DNA of 64,000 nucleotides from Gammaproteobacteria bacterium (GCA_026707735.1 JAPOWH010000007.1:62001-126000), one strand, 5' to 3'; shown: positions 36,601-45,100, numbered from the stretch's first letter. A program made the numbers and translations. The notes: generated by a model not told the origin, from the sequence alone.

Positions 36601-37092
36601 CCTTCGCGCGTGGGTCCGAGGGCATGGTTTCGGATGCCACGCCTCGACGTCGAAATGGACCATGGGCTTCCCGTTAGAGGTCGCTGGATGTTCGAGTGGC
36701 ACCCGCCAAGAGGAATGTGGACACGAGTCTCAGAACCTCGCGCGTATGGGGAATATCGCAGAACTGCAGCGCTATTCTGGAGCAGAGGACACAATCCCCA
36801 AGCCGCATTCGTGACAGAAATACCAGAATCCACAAGATGGCGTCTTGACTACCACGCGCCGCAATCACTAAGCGATAGCTGGTATCGAGGCTTAAAGTAC
36901 GAACTTGTCGTAACCAGCGACACAGAGTCGTGGAATGTCGAATTGGATGCCCACAACTGGAACATCGGTTGGAACGTCGTCGACGAATTTGACCTGAATG
37001 AAGGTGCAGCGCGAGTAGATCTAGTGGGGGTATCGCAGCATAGCCTGTTGATTGCTGATGCCGTGCGATGGACCAAGATTACAGGTCAATGA
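33628..37092 (+). CDS. ABC-2-like permease / M1-peptidase-like / golvesin-like fusion, copy 3
   Basis: A 1,154-residue paralogue with the same order of parts: about seven N-terminal transmembrane helices with AEVLDSKPISNFEYLAGR, a periplasmic M1-like region with GGGWRMDS near 589, STSATGQYAQPLET in place of a zinc helix, and a golvesin-like C-terminal domain from IIVDDLDPGF (near 971) to LIADAVRW. It is closer to copy 1 than to copy 2 in the membrane part (RFWTIV start, LAGYGLSC). The ATG at 33628 has only a weak upstream purine run. It has its own sigma-54 promoter, so expression can be separate from copy 1. No recognisable enzyme active site is present. Confidence 0.75.
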   Translation: MSTVPSISKILSVAAGEVRTSRRQVRFWTIVFLLSLFSLAGYGLSCSFLAYAATTSPSYGTGIPQYLLGNIDPSFFLMFQMAALFLLFDTSHQQKRDRIAEVLDSKPISNFEYLAGRVLGIAALLWIVAVLNILAMQVFGWVATTTNIAVGDTLQLHSVLNLIFLDAPTTLLFWCSVVVLLASALRMRVVVAAVGVGLMFAWFTLVLESPYSLQAIVSPSSNDSLFVSELLPELASPSVLAIRAGTVLAALALLAIATVILPRRDGHGQMNSVISTTAGGLGAVLATLGSWSHVAHVNGADQWAEAHQNFEWNATTDLTSITGMVQMERSRLAIDLILNVECQESKSNELVFSFNPAMNIQTLEMNGNAVQFSFQNGLLVIENPSAPAEPRAHTLHIVAHGVPDQRFAYLNSAFDYLSVPKVPRQAIALFGSHASIYDSRYVALMPATHWYPVPGPIQQGYSSLQHGLDYFDVDLTVALENDDWQLVGPTASIQLSEPANAYRVTSEQPIHEIGLFASNFESASIDIEGTRFFVYLHKRHASNLRLVEEIEVTVRERAGTWLSKFSEHGLTIPNRSVSFVEVPRRLRMVGGGWRMDSKQTLPGLVLLNERGFPNARLDLVRKRQSDSETSLSLGLFEWLVHYSQQGIGPDDVLSDLAAKLLTDSTSATGQYAQPLETILQFLTTFVGRDDLDEFSNSFFNAYSTIHFADTTAISLFEGVTGIEDGVSNSQVPSSMPTLRRVRQRYSTRTSIWNDLEIVGFPNLPTGHGHKRDLEFSLFKCREIARALFSINGEDLVLNWLADVLHQKQGGNFTYVDLIRIAEQHEVVIDPFLTHWLSSASLPGFAASPYTTFRIQDDERGNPQFQTSVAVRNTSNVAGSVRLQYPTEETWNWIHPYVESSKAVRIEGNSTKQINLLTAYEIRSVYLNPGLSLNRDVLGLIRDPSSPNELTNREPASYETIGSWSPPFEEGIIVDDLDPGFVVQQKAPRTTRPSRVGPRAWFRMPRLDVEMDHGLPVRGRWMFEWHPPRGMWTRVSEPRAYGEYRRTAALFWSRGHNPQAAFVTEIPESTRWRLDYHAPQSLSDSWYRGLKYELVVTSDTESWNVELDAHNWNIGWNVVDEFDLNEGAARVDLVGVSQHSLLIADAVRWTKITGQ

Positions 37093-37188
37093 ATGACGGC
37101 CAACTAGTTCGTTGCCGATTTTTGCAAATCTTGGTTGGTTCCGGTGGGTAGTGTCCCGAACTCAGTCCCGGAGTAACAACAAAAGGTG

Positions 37189-37547
37189 TGGTGGAGGCGG
37201 CGGGAATCGAACCCGCGTCCGACAGTACTCCATCCTCGGCTCTACATGCTTATTCTTGCCTTTGATTTAACCCATCAGCGACCCGGCAGGACTGGATTCC
37301 GTTGAGCGAGTCCTCAGTTTTAGCCGCCGGATGATCGGACCATCTTCCGTGGCGATCCCGTAAGTATGATCCCGTCCACCCTATACGGGCATTCGAATGG
37401 ACAGGACTAGCGTGCTATCTAAGCCGCTAGAGCGTAGTTGTCGTCGTTGGCAACTAATTTAAAGTGAAACAATTGATTTACGAGAGCTGTTTCTCTCTCG
37501 GCATGCACCTGAGACTTTGCATCCGCCGTCGAATCCATTTCGCCCCC
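37189..37547 (-). ncRNA. ssrA: tmRNA (ssrA)
   Basis: The minus strand has the complete one-piece tmRNA. The 5' end GGGGGCGAAATGGATTCGAC (from 37547) pairs as a seven-base acceptor stem with the 3' end, which closes with a T-arm (GGGTTCGATTCCC) and an encoded CCA at 37189. The tag frame (37451-37419) reads GCC AAC GAC GAC AAC TAC GCT CTA GCG GCT TAG, giving ANDDNYALAA, a degradation tag ending in the usual ALAA. tmRNA rescues stalled ribosomes together with SmpB, whose gene is not in this window. Length 359 bases is normal. Confidence 0.97.
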
Positions 37548-37689
37548 AGTGACTACCTAATTTTGAGACATCTATCTATTCAACAGCGTTCATTTTAACC
37601 CGCGAAAAACGTGGAATCCAGCATTGAACCCGCATTCGAAGGGAGTCGATGGGGCGCAACTGCCCTAATAGCCAACTTATTCTCTATCC

Positions 37690-37705
37690 GAGGTTATTTA
37701 ACCTC
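37690..37705. repeat. Short palindrome in the ssrA-37820 intergenic region
   Basis: GAGGTTA-TT-TAACCTC has perfect 7-base arms with a two-base centre, more like a dimeric protein-binding site than a terminator. It is 115 bases upstream of the small gene at 37820 and 143 bases upstream of ssrA. No known regulator motif is recognised. Confidence 0.3.
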
Positions 37706-37819
37706 CGAGTTTGCACAGAGTGCTTGGCTATCGCTCTCCAATCATCGAATTCGCACCGACCCTATACAATGTTGACGGCAGAAAATGCGCTTTAGTCACT
37801 AGTTTCAACTTTAAACGCC

Positions 37820-38101
37820 GTGAGCGAAGAACGACGTCTAACACGTATGGTTTACGACGCCTTTGTTGCAGTCGTAGAGACCGGACGCAATGAAATCCAT
37901 CCGGGAGACATTGTCCAGTTCATGCGCGAGCAGAACCATCCAATGGGAATCTGGAACGTAAACGGGGAGCTGACCAAACTGCGAGGACTCGGCGTGGTCA
38001 GATTGAACGATGACAACGCCACGTGGACTTTGATTCCTGGGGTGGATTTCGAGGAGGCGTCTTTGAAGCCAAATGGAGAGGCAACTACTTCGAGCGATTG
38101 A
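37820..38101 (+). CDS. Small conserved-looking protein, possible winged helix
   Basis: A 93-residue protein with a GTG start. The pattern RRLTRMVYDAFVAVVETGRN...IHPGDIVQFMREQNHPMGIW-NVNGELTKLRGLGVVRL reads as a winged helix: three helices, then a hairpin ending in LGVVRLNDDNATWTLIP. Such folds usually bind DNA or RNA. The last 17 bases overlap the 3' end of the convergent ispA gene. I do not recognise the family; the fold is inference from the helix and strand pattern. Confidence 0.65.
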   Translation: MSEERRLTRMVYDAFVAVVETGRNEIHPGDIVQFMREQNHPMGIWNVNGELTKLRGLGVVRLNDDNATWTLIPGVDFEEASLKPNGEATTSSD

Positions 38102-38966
38102 CACAGAGATTCGCGATCTCTGCCAAGGTTGATTCCTGCAAGTCCATGCGATCTAGAACGTCAAACGCATTACCAAGCAATTTCGCTGCCTTGGCTTGAG
38201 CTCGTTCAACTCCAATGTGCGTTACGTAATTGAGCTTTCCCGCCGTGCCGTCGGCTTGGGCGGGTTTGCCCAAGACGTCTGAATGCTGCGTTGCATCCAA
38301 TATGTCGTCGGTGATTTGAAATGCCGCTCCCACGAAGCCCGCAAACTCACTAAGAGATCGATATTCGGATGTGGCAGGATCAAATCCAGCCACAACAGAT
38401 CCGATCTCCGCACTGGCACGGAACAGCGCGCCAGTTTTCGCGCCATTTAGAACATCCAGTGTCGAGGAGTCTGCAATGGTGCGATTCTCCAATTCCATAT
38501 CCATGGCCTGTCCACCGACCATGTTTGCCCAACCACCTGCATCCAACAGGGCTTGGAGTGCGTTCACCCGCTGTTGCGAACTAAGTTCTCCGCATTTAGC
38601 GAGAGTCTCATAGGCAAGCGATTGCAGCGCATCCCCAACCAGAATTGCAGTCGTGGTCCCGAACGCCGCATGGCAACTTGGTTTCCCGCGACGCAATGAC
38701 GCGTTGTCCATGTCAGGCAAGTCATCATGCACAAGGGAATAAGCATGCAAGTATTCGACGGCCGCCGCCGGACCAAGAGCTGCCTCCAGCGAACCGTTTA
38801 GGCCAATCGCACTTGCACACACCATACTTCCACGCAGTCGCTTCCCGCCATTCAAGACGGCATACTTCATACCATCGGAGAGCTGAGTCGAGTGTTTGGA
38901 TTCGAATGACAGATCGAGTTCCAGATAGTCATTCACTCGCTGTCGAATTGCCTGCAAGCCAATCAT
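38085..38966 (-). CDS. ispA: Polyprenyl synthetase, (2E,6E)-farnesyl diphosphate synthase
   Basis: IspA condenses dimethylallyl and geranyl diphosphates with isopentenyl diphosphate to make farnesyl diphosphate for quinones and undecaprenyl phosphate. The 293-residue protein has GGKRLRGSMV, the first aspartate-rich motif HDDLPDMDN (from Asp81) and the second DDILD, all intact. xseB lies 19 bases upstream, the normal gammaproteobacterial order xseB-ispA. The usual third member, dxs, is not downstream; instead a convergent small gene overlaps by 17 bases. Confidence 0.95.
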   Translation of the reverse strand: MIGLQAIRQRVNDYLELDLSFESKHSTQLSDGMKYAVLNGGKRLRGSMVCASAIGLNGSLEAALGPAAAVEYLHAYSLVHDDLPDMDNASLRRGKPSCHAAFGTTTAILVGDALQSLAYETLAKCGELSSQQRVNALQALLDAGGWANMVGGQAMDMELENRTIADSSTLDVLNGAKTGALFRASAEIGSVVAGFDPATSEYRSLSEFAGFVGAAFQITDDILDATQHSDVLGKPAQADGTAGKLNYVTHIGVERAQAKAAKLLGNAFDVLDRMDLQESTLAEIANLCVNRSK

Positions 38967-38985
38967 GCAAAAAAGCTCTTGAGTG

Positions 38986-39231
38986 CTAAGACCTAGTCGA
39001 ATCGTCCACCGACAGCTGTGCGATTCGTTCTTCTGCTTGTCTTAAAGCTTCTTGACATTTGCGTGCTAGTGCGACTCCCTTTTCAAAGGCTGTGAGAGAT
39101 TGTTCAAGAGTCAAGTCTCCGGACTCCATGTCCTGCACCAATGTTTCGAGTTGCTGAATTGATGCTTCGAAGTCAATCGTCGAAGCGCTTTCTTGTTCCT
39201 CATTCTGTTCCGTGTTTTCGTGATCAGACAC
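38986..39231 (-). CDS. xseB: Exodeoxyribonuclease VII small subunit XseB
   Basis: XseB pairs in several copies with XseA to make exonuclease VII, which degrades single-stranded DNA. The frame opens at 39282 inside pgpA, but the GTG at 39231 (preceded by AGAGG) gives 81 residues, the usual length. The core DFEASIQQLETLVQDMESGDLTLEQSL...FEKGVALARKCQ is diagnostic; the first 18 residues are acidic and variable. It begins 13 bases after the pgpA stop, in one run thiL-pgpA-xseB-ispA. xseA is elsewhere. Confidence 0.92.
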   Translation of the reverse strand: MSDHENTEQNEEQESASTIDFEASIQQLETLVQDMESGDLTLEQSLTAFEKGVALARKCQEALRQAEERIAQLSVDDSTRS

Positions 39232-39244
39232 TCTTGATCCCCTC

Positions 39245-39775
39245 TTAAGTTTCCACTGCGATTTTCCATGCCGCCAATGCAATTACACATGCCATTCCGC
39301 CTGCAACTAAATCGTCCAGCAGAATCCCCAATGCGTTACGCAATCGCTTGTCGATCCAGCCGATTGGCATAGGTTTCCATATATCAAAAAGTCGGAACAG
39401 AAAAAAAGCTACCACAAACACCCAGAAGTCAAATGGCAAGAACAAGAATGCAACGGATACTCCAGCAATTTCGTCGAGCACCACACACCGAGCGTCTGCG
39501 TAGCCGTACCGACGCACCAAGGCTAACAAGACTAGCAGTGAAGTACCACAAATCAGACTTGTCGCCACGGCTTGAATCCAATATTCCAAAGGGGAAATCA
39601 ACAGCCAGTAGGCAGCTCCTGCTGCGAGTGACGCTGCGGTACCTGGCGCCACTGGCATCCAACCCAGACCGAATCCCGTAGCGATAACGACAATCGGATC
39701 TTTGAAGCGATTCTGCTTTAGCTTATGGGCGACTTCGTCGCTAGCTTCCTTTCCAGCCACCTCCGCTCCCGTCAA
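39245..39775 (-). CDS. pgpA: Phosphatidylglycerophosphatase A
   Basis: PgpA removes phosphate from phosphatidylglycerophosphate to make phosphatidylglycerol in the inner membrane. The 176-residue protein has the signatures ATGFGLGWMPVAPGTAASLAAG, VLDEIAG and FRLFDIWKPMPI...LGILLDDLVAG, with four membrane segments. An additional 20-residue polar N-terminus precedes the conserved part. The gene overlaps the thiL stop by four bases, the standard nusB-thiL-pgpA arrangement. Confidence 0.95.
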   Translation of the reverse strand: MTGAEVAGKEASDEVAHKLKQNRFKDPIVVIATGFGLGWMPVAPGTAASLAAGAAYWLLISPLEYWIQAVATSLICGTSLLVLLALVRRYGYADARCVVLDEIAGVSVAFLFLPFDFWVFVVAFFLFRLFDIWKPMPIGWIDKRLRNALGILLDDLVAGGMACVIALAAWKIAVET

Positions 39776-40725
39776 AAGTGCGAATAACCTCTCCCTACCT
39801 CCAAAGGCTCTCCGTCCTGCAAGAATACAACGTTGGTCGTCTTGCTATTGACGCGTCCGATTCGAGTAAGTGGAGTAGCTGTACTCTCGCCAACTTTGGT
39901 GACTTCGTTGCGCATCGCTTGGTTCGCCGTAAAAAGCAATTCGTAGCTGTCGTCGTCGTTCAACGCTTTTGGAATATGCGTCTCGTGCCAAAACTCCAGT
40001 ACACCAACTTCTACTTGCATTCCGCATTTGCTGTGTTTAGCCAATTGCTTCAGTTCCGAGGCTAGACCGTCACTTACGTCGGTAGCGGACGAAGCCATCC
40101 CAGAAACTTGCAGAGCAAACTCAACTCTAGGTGTCGGCAGAAAATAGGCCGCAACCGGGTCGCAGTGTCGTTTCGACATAAGCTCCTCTAAGGAGTATGA
40201 AGCCGGGTCCGCCATCCTGCTTAGCGCAACACTCGTAGCTCCGATCCTCCCTGTCAACCATATGTCGTCACCCTCGTTCGCGCCCGATCTCCTCAGGTAG
40301 CAATCCGCACCCACACTTCCGAGCGCGGTAATTGCGACAGACTTGGGTCCGCGGGTTAGGTTTCCGCCAACAACCGTCAATCCAACTTCCATGCAACAGA
40401 CCCGCACTCCATCTGCAAAGCTGTACAACCAATCTTTGTCTGCAGCTTCCATGGTTAGGGCTACGGTCATGTAGCGAGGACGTGACCCCATCGCAACAAG
40501 GTCCGACACGTTGACTGCCACGCTCCGATACCCTACGAGATCCCCTGGAGTTCGCTTGGGGAAGTGTCGACCCTCCACGAGTACATCAGAGGTCACGACG
40601 ACCTCCTCATCGCTGGCGAATCGAACAACGGCGCCGTCGTCGCCAGTTCCTACTACTACATTGTGTCCACGAGCCGCAGAACCTAAACGACTTACTATCA
40701 AATCGATAGCTTCGAACTCGTTCAC
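39772..40725 (-). CDS. thiL: Thiamine-monophosphate kinase ThiL
   Basis: ThiL phosphorylates thiamine monophosphate to the active cofactor thiamine diphosphate using ATP. The 317-residue AIR-synthase-like protein starts with the conserved FEAIDLIVSRL and GTGDDGAVV, and has VAMGSRPRYMTVALTM and VVGGNLTRGP. The ATG overlaps the nusB stop by four bases and its own stop overlaps pgpA, so the three genes are translationally coupled. No thi riboswitch is seen upstream. Confidence 0.95.
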   Translation of the reverse strand: MNEFEAIDLIVSRLGSAARGHNVVVGTGDDGAVVRFASDEEVVVTSDVLVEGRHFPKRTPGDLVGYRSVAVNVSDLVAMGSRPRYMTVALTMEAADKDWLYSFADGVRVCCMEVGLTVVGGNLTRGPKSVAITALGSVGADCYLRRSGANEGDDIWLTGRIGATSVALSRMADPASYSLEELMSKRHCDPVAAYFLPTPRVEFALQVSGMASSATDVSDGLASELKQLAKHSKCGMQVEVGVLEFWHETHIPKALNDDDSYELLFTANQAMRNEVTKVGESTATPLTRIGRVNSKTTNVVFLQDGEPLEVGRGYSHF

Positions 40726-41147
40726 TCTTCGCCGTCCCTAGCAGTTCGTGCCAGCGCGTCGAGCACGGCATTGATGTATCGATAACTATCTTGCGCACCG
40801 AACATCTTGGCCAATTCAACCCATTCGTTGATTACCACACCAACTGGTACGTCCTCTCGCTCAATCAATTCAAAGCTGCCTGCCCGCAAACATGCGCGTT
40901 CTACTGGATTCAGTTCAGATAATGCCCGGTCAAGATAGGGCTCGTATGCCCTATCCAAGTCCTTGACTCCTCGCATCACACCATGCAGACAGTCATTGAA
41001 GTAGCGTTTGTCAGCTTTGTCCAACGATCCCTCGTCAGTGAAAAAGTCCACCATTTCCGTTTCGGTAGAGCCCGCCATGTCCCACTGATAAAGAGCTTGC
41101 AGCAGCACCCGTCTGCTTTGCCGCCGAAATCGTGGTGACACGTCCAT
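40722..41147 (-). CDS. nusB: Transcription antitermination factor NusB
   Basis: NusB binds boxA RNA with NusE (S10) in rRNA antitermination complexes. The frame is open from 41234 inside ribD; the ATG at 41147 gives 141 residues and the family start SPRFRRQSRRVLLQALYQWDMAG. The C-terminal VVINEWVELAKMFGAQDSYRYINAVLD is conserved. It begins seven bases after the ribD stop. The usual intervening genes ribE, ribBA and ribH are absent here. Confidence 0.95.
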   Translation of the reverse strand: MDVSPRFRRQSRRVLLQALYQWDMAGSTETEMVDFFTDEGSLDKADKRYFNDCLHGVMRGVKDLDRAYEPYLDRALSELNPVERACLRAGSFELIEREDVPVGVVINEWVELAKMFGAQDSYRYINAVLDALARTARDGEE

Positions 41148-41154
41148 ACTGCAC

Positions 41155-42231
41155 TCAGTCCATCGTCGAATTGGATATGACGATCCGCAAATCCGGACCA
41201 ATTCTTGCGATGGATTCAACTCGACCGTTAACACTATCGCAAAGGTCTTCGATCTTTAGGTTCGCCAACGGCATTGCGCTCGAGCCCAAAAGTTTGGGCG
41301 CGACAAAGACCACAAGCTCATCCCATAATCCCGAAGCAATAAAGGAGCCTGTCAGATTGGACCCGGCTTCTACGAGAACTTCGTTCACTCCTCGCTCCGC
41401 CAAGCGAGAAAGAACACCAGCTAGATCAGCCTTGGCGTCTGTGTGAGTCCACTTCTCCAGTTTGCAGGGAATCTCCGCATTCGCGTTGCACACAACGATG
41501 ACATCCCCTTTGTGCCTCAAAATCTCTGCGTCTGCTGGCATTCGACCATTTGTATCGAAAACAATGCGCAATGGGGTACATCCAGCATAGCGGTCCTCAC
41601 GAACCGTAAACCGGGGATTGTCCCTTAGCACCGTCCCAATTCCAGAAATGATCGCGCCACTTCGTGCACGCAACCGCTGTACATCTGAACGCGCTTCGGG
41701 ACTCGTTATCCATTGGCTATTGCCGTCAGACATTGCAATTCGACCATCCAACGACATCCCTGTCTTGATTCGAACAAACGGCATGGCGTTCGCGATGCGC
41801 TTTCTATATCCAGGATTAACGTGACGTGCTTCCGTCAATTCAAACAAGGAAACCTCTATGCCCGAGTGTTTTAGTTGTTCAATTCCCTTACCACAAACGT
41901 TGGGATGCGGGTCTTTCTCTGCGCAAACAACCCGGTTGATTCCGGCTTCTATAAGCGCTGCAGTGCATGGTGGGGTCCTCCCTTGCACACAGCAAGGCTC
42001 AAGACTTACATATGCAGTCGCTGACTTAGGCGATTCCTCACATCGCTTGAGCGCGACAATCTCAGCGTGGTCGGCGCCATCGCGGGAATGAAATCCTCTG
42101 CCAATAACCCGACCGTTCTTCACCAACAAGCACCCAACTCTGGGATTATTTCGTGTGACCGTATAGAGACCTTTCTCAGCCAATCGAATTGCGGCCAAGA
42201 GATATAGTCTGTCTACATCTGAATTAGTCAT
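41155..42231 (-). CDS. ribD: Bifunctional riboflavin deaminase/reductase RibD
   Basis: RibD carries out the second and third steps of riboflavin synthesis. The N-terminal deaminase domain (about 1-145) has the zinc motif HAE and PCCVQGRTPPC; the C-terminal reductase domain has KTGMSLDGRIA, SGIGTVLRDNP and LVEAGSNLTGSF. I chose the ATG at 42231 (358 residues) because it matches the family N-terminus; a GTG at 42261 is possible. It lies between glyA and nusB; nrdR, which often precedes it, is missing. No FMN riboswitch is visible in the 119-base gap to glyA. Confidence 0.95.
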   Translation of the reverse strand: MTNSDVDRLYLLAAIRLAEKGLYTVTRNNPRVGCLLVKNGRVIGRGFHSRDGADHAEIVALKRCEESPKSATAYVSLEPCCVQGRTPPCTAALIEAGINRVVCAEKDPHPNVCGKGIEQLKHSGIEVSLFELTEARHVNPGYRKRIANAMPFVRIKTGMSLDGRIAMSDGNSQWITSPEARSDVQRLRARSGAIISGIGTVLRDNPRFTVREDRYAGCTPLRIVFDTNGRMPADAEILRHKGDVIVVCNANAEIPCKLEKWTHTDAKADLAGVLSRLAERGVNEVLVEAGSNLTGSFIASGLWDELVVFVAPKLLGSSAMPLANLKIEDLCDSVNGRVESIARIGPDLRIVISNSTMD

Positions 42232-42350
42232 TGGTACACGTCGATTGAGACGCTCTGACACGCTCGTAGCCTACGCCAAGCGAAATGGGTGAGGCTGTTT
42301 CGATGCGCCTATGGGAATTTTCGCCAATTTGTTGTAGAGCAACTCCAAAG

Positions 42351-43610
42351 CTATGGGGCAGCGTAAACGGGAAATCCCTTGCATAGTTCAAGAACCTTCA
42401 ATCGAACCGATGCAATCATGTTGTCATTCTCGATGTCGTCAAGTATGTCGCACATCCACTCCGCGAGATTCCCGCATTGCTCCACACCGAAGCCGCGCCG
42501 CGTGACGGCAGGCGTTCCAATTCGCAGGCCGCTCGTCACGAAAGGCGATCTAGGGTCGTTCGGAACGGTGTTCTTGTTGACCGTGATATTGGCTCGATCA
42601 AGCGCTTCATCGGCTGCCTTGCCGGTCAGTCCCTTGTCAATCAAGTCCACAAGGAACAAGTGGTTGTCGGTGCCACCCGATACAACCTTGTACCCTCGCT
42701 CTTGAAGTCTGCTAGCCATGGTCTTCGCGTTTTCCAACACTCGTTGCTGGTACTCGACGAATTCTGGTGATAACGCTTCCAGAAAACACACGGCTTTCGC
42801 AGCGATCACATGCATCAAAGGTCCGCCTTGCGACCCCGGGAACAAGGAGGAATTGAGTTTCTTCTCAACGTCTGGATTGGAACGTGCCAAGATTATTCCA
42901 CCCCTTGGTCCTGCCAGAGTTTTGTGCGTGGTGGAGGTGGTCACATCCGCAACGGCTACGGGATTGGGATAGAGATTCGCCGCTACCAGTCCTGCAACGT
43001 GCGCCATGTCGACCAATAGGTAAGCACTCACTGAATTGGCGATTTCTCTGAATTTCGACCAATCGATTTTTCGGCTGTAAGCTGAAAATCCTGCAACAAC
43101 CATCTTCGGCCGATGTTTCTCTGCTAGCTGTTGAATCGCGTCGAAGTCTAGTCTTCCAGAGTCAGGGTCTACTCCATACTGAACTGCTTTGTAGAGCTTG
43201 CCGGAGAAATTCACAGGAGAACCATGGGTAAGATGCCCGCCGTCCGACAAACCCATCCCAAGCACTACATCTCCCGGTTGCAGCAACGCCATGTAAGCCG
43301 CTGCATTTGCCTGGCTTCCCGAATGCGGCTGTACATTCGCAAAGTCTGCGCCGAAGAGTTGCTTTGCTCGTTCAATGGCCAGCGACTCGACTTCGTCAAC
43401 GTGACTGCAACCGCCGTAATACCGTCTGCCTGGATATCCCTCAGCGTACTTGTTCGTCATGACGCATCCCTGGGCTTGCAGAACCGCTGGGGATGCATAG
43501 TTTTCGGAAGCTATGAGCTCTATGTGTTCTTCTTGACGCTGGGTCTCAGCGGAAATTGCATTCCAAACCAACGCATCGGTGTCCCGAAGAGCTTCTGAAC
43601 CGTTAAACAT
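42351..43610 (-). CDS. glyA: Serine hydroxymethyltransferase GlyA
   Basis: A 419-residue pyridoxal-phosphate enzyme that interconverts serine and glycine and charges tetrahydrofolate with one-carbon units. The cofactor lysine lies in [16 protein letters not shown], and the N-terminal [17 protein letters not shown] and YPGRRYYGG are conserved. The length is normal. It begins the run glyA-ribD-nusB-thiL-pgpA-xseB-ispA. In some relatives a glycine riboswitch or PurR site controls it; I see neither in the 113-base upstream gap. Confidence 0.97.
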   Translation of the reverse strand: MFNGSEALRDTDALVWNAISAETQRQEEHIELIASENYASPAVLQAQGCVMTNKYAEGYPGRRYYGGCSHVDEVESLAIERAKQLFGADFANVQPHSGSQANAAAYMALLQPGDVVLGMGLSDGGHLTHGSPVNFSGKLYKAVQYGVDPDSGRLDFDAIQQLAEKHRPKMVVAGFSAYSRKIDWSKFREIANSVSAYLLVDMAHVAGLVAANLYPNPVAVADVTTSTTHKTLAGPRGGIILARSNPDVEKKLNSSLFPGSQGGPLMHVIAAKAVCFLEALSPEFVEYQQRVLENAKTMASRLQERGYKVVSGGTDNHLFLVDLIDKGLTGKAADEALDRANITVNKNTVPNDPRSPFVTSGLRIGTPAVTRRGFGVEQCGNLAEWMCDILDDIENDNMIASVRLKVLELCKGFPVYAAP

Positions 43611-43723
43611 GCTGACTTTGAGAGCAACACTGATAGGACGGTTATTTTATGAACGCCGCAGAACTTCAGCCACTGCAATATGTTCGATCGTGAATTGAAT
43701 TGCGCTAATCAGTAGATTGCCGT

Positions 43724-45100
43724 TTAGTCAAGCATATTGCTCAAAGTCTCGAGCGCATCGCTAAGCGACTTGACGAAGGCTACTTCCACACCAGCTATAG
43801 GTCGCTTTGCACGGTTGGCGATGGGCGCCATGATTCTTGTGAAACCATGCTTTTGAACTTCCCGGATGCGCTCTTGGCCATTGGGTACCGGACGTATCTC
43901 TCCAGTTAGACCCAACTCTCCAAAAACAACGAGATCGCGCGGCAGTGGACGATTGCGGAAGCTCGAATACACGGCCACCAAGACCGCGAGATCGACAGCC
44001 GTCTCGCCAACCCTTACGCCTCCCGTCACGTTAGCGAAGACGTCTTGGTCCGCAAGCGAAATCCCACAGTGCCGATGCATGATTGCCAGATGCATGGCCA
44101 ACCGCTGAGCGTCCAAACCAACGGCAACCCTTCGTGGATAGCCGCCTTGAACGTCGTCCACTAACGCTTGAATCTCCACCAGTAGAGGACGGGTCCCTCC
44201 CCAAGTCACTGTGACGACACTACCGGCAGCGGGCTCGGAAGACCGCTCCAAGAAAATTGCCGACGGATTGGACACTTCCCGCAAACCGCGATCACTCATT
44301 GCAAACACACCAAGCTCGTTGACCGCGCCAAACCTGTTCTTCACGCCGCGCAGAGTCCGATAGCGACTTCCAGGTGGTGAGTCGAGCATGACGAAGCAGT
44401 CGATCATGTGTTCGAGCACCTTGGGACCAGCAAGATTTCCCTCTTTGGTTACATGTCCTACCAACACAAACGTGCATTCCAATTGCTTTGCCAAGCGCGT
44501 AAGACGTGCCGCGCATTCGCGAACCTGAGTCACGCTTCCCGGCACGCTGTCAATCTCGTCTGCAAACATGACCTGTATCGAGTCGATTACAACTACAGAG
44601 GGCCGTTCCTTCTGCACGAGTTCACTGACTTGACCAACGGACGTTAGCGAGGCAAGTTCGACACTTGCGTTAGCCATTCCTAAACGAACCGCACGTCCCG
44701 CGATTTGCTGAATGGACTCCTCGCCGCTTACATAGAGACACGAGGACTGTTGGGCGAGATTGCCTGCCATTTGAAGTAGCAGTGTTGATTTGCCCGCCCC
44801 AGGGTCACCGCCGATTAGAACCACGGAGCCTGGAACTAGACCACCTCCAAGCACACGGTCGAACTCGTGCATTCCCGATGAAATTCGCTGATTTGCTTCG
44901 GCTCGAACTTCCGACAATCGAGCAATGGTCGCGACTCCACCGCTGTAGCCTGCACTGACATCCGATCCTATCTGCTTGTTCGCACGGGGAACGTCAATCT
45001 CCTCGAGACAGTTCCACTCCTCGCAAACGGAGCACTGGCCTTGCCACTTGGGATGCGAAGCCCCGCATTTGGTGCATGCAAATATTGTTTTGGTTTTCAT
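43724..45100 (-). CDS. radA: DNA repair protein RadA
   Basis: RadA (Sms) is a RecA-like helicase that drives branch migration during recombination. The 458-residue protein has the zinc finger (Cys9, Cys12, Cys23, Cys26), Walker A GGDPGAGKSTLL, the RadA-specific KNRFG motif and the C-terminal Lon-like domain. The length is normal. It lies upstream of glyA with a 113-base gap and downstream of a dioxygenase gene. A region rich in short inverted repeats precedes its start, without a LexA box. Confidence 0.96.
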   Translation of the reverse strand: MKTKTIFACTKCGASHPKWQGQCSVCEEWNCLEEIDVPRANKQIGSDVSAGYSGGVATIARLSEVRAEANQRISSGMHEFDRVLGGGLVPGSVVLIGGDPGAGKSTLLLQMAGNLAQQSSCLYVSGEESIQQIAGRAVRLGMANASVELASLTSVGQVSELVQKERPSVVVIDSIQVMFADEIDSVPGSVTQVRECAARLTRLAKQLECTFVLVGHVTKEGNLAGPKVLEHMIDCFVMLDSPPGSRYRTLRGVKNRFGAVNELGVFAMSDRGLREVSNPSAIFLERSSEPAAGSVVTVTWGGTRPLLVEIQALVDDVQGGYPRRVAVGLDAQRLAMHLAIMHRHCGISLADQDVFANVTGGVRVGETAVDLAVLVAVYSSFRNRPLPRDLVVFGELGLTGEIRPVPNGQERIREVQKHGFTRIMAPIANRAKRPIAGVEVAFVKSLSDALETLSNMLD

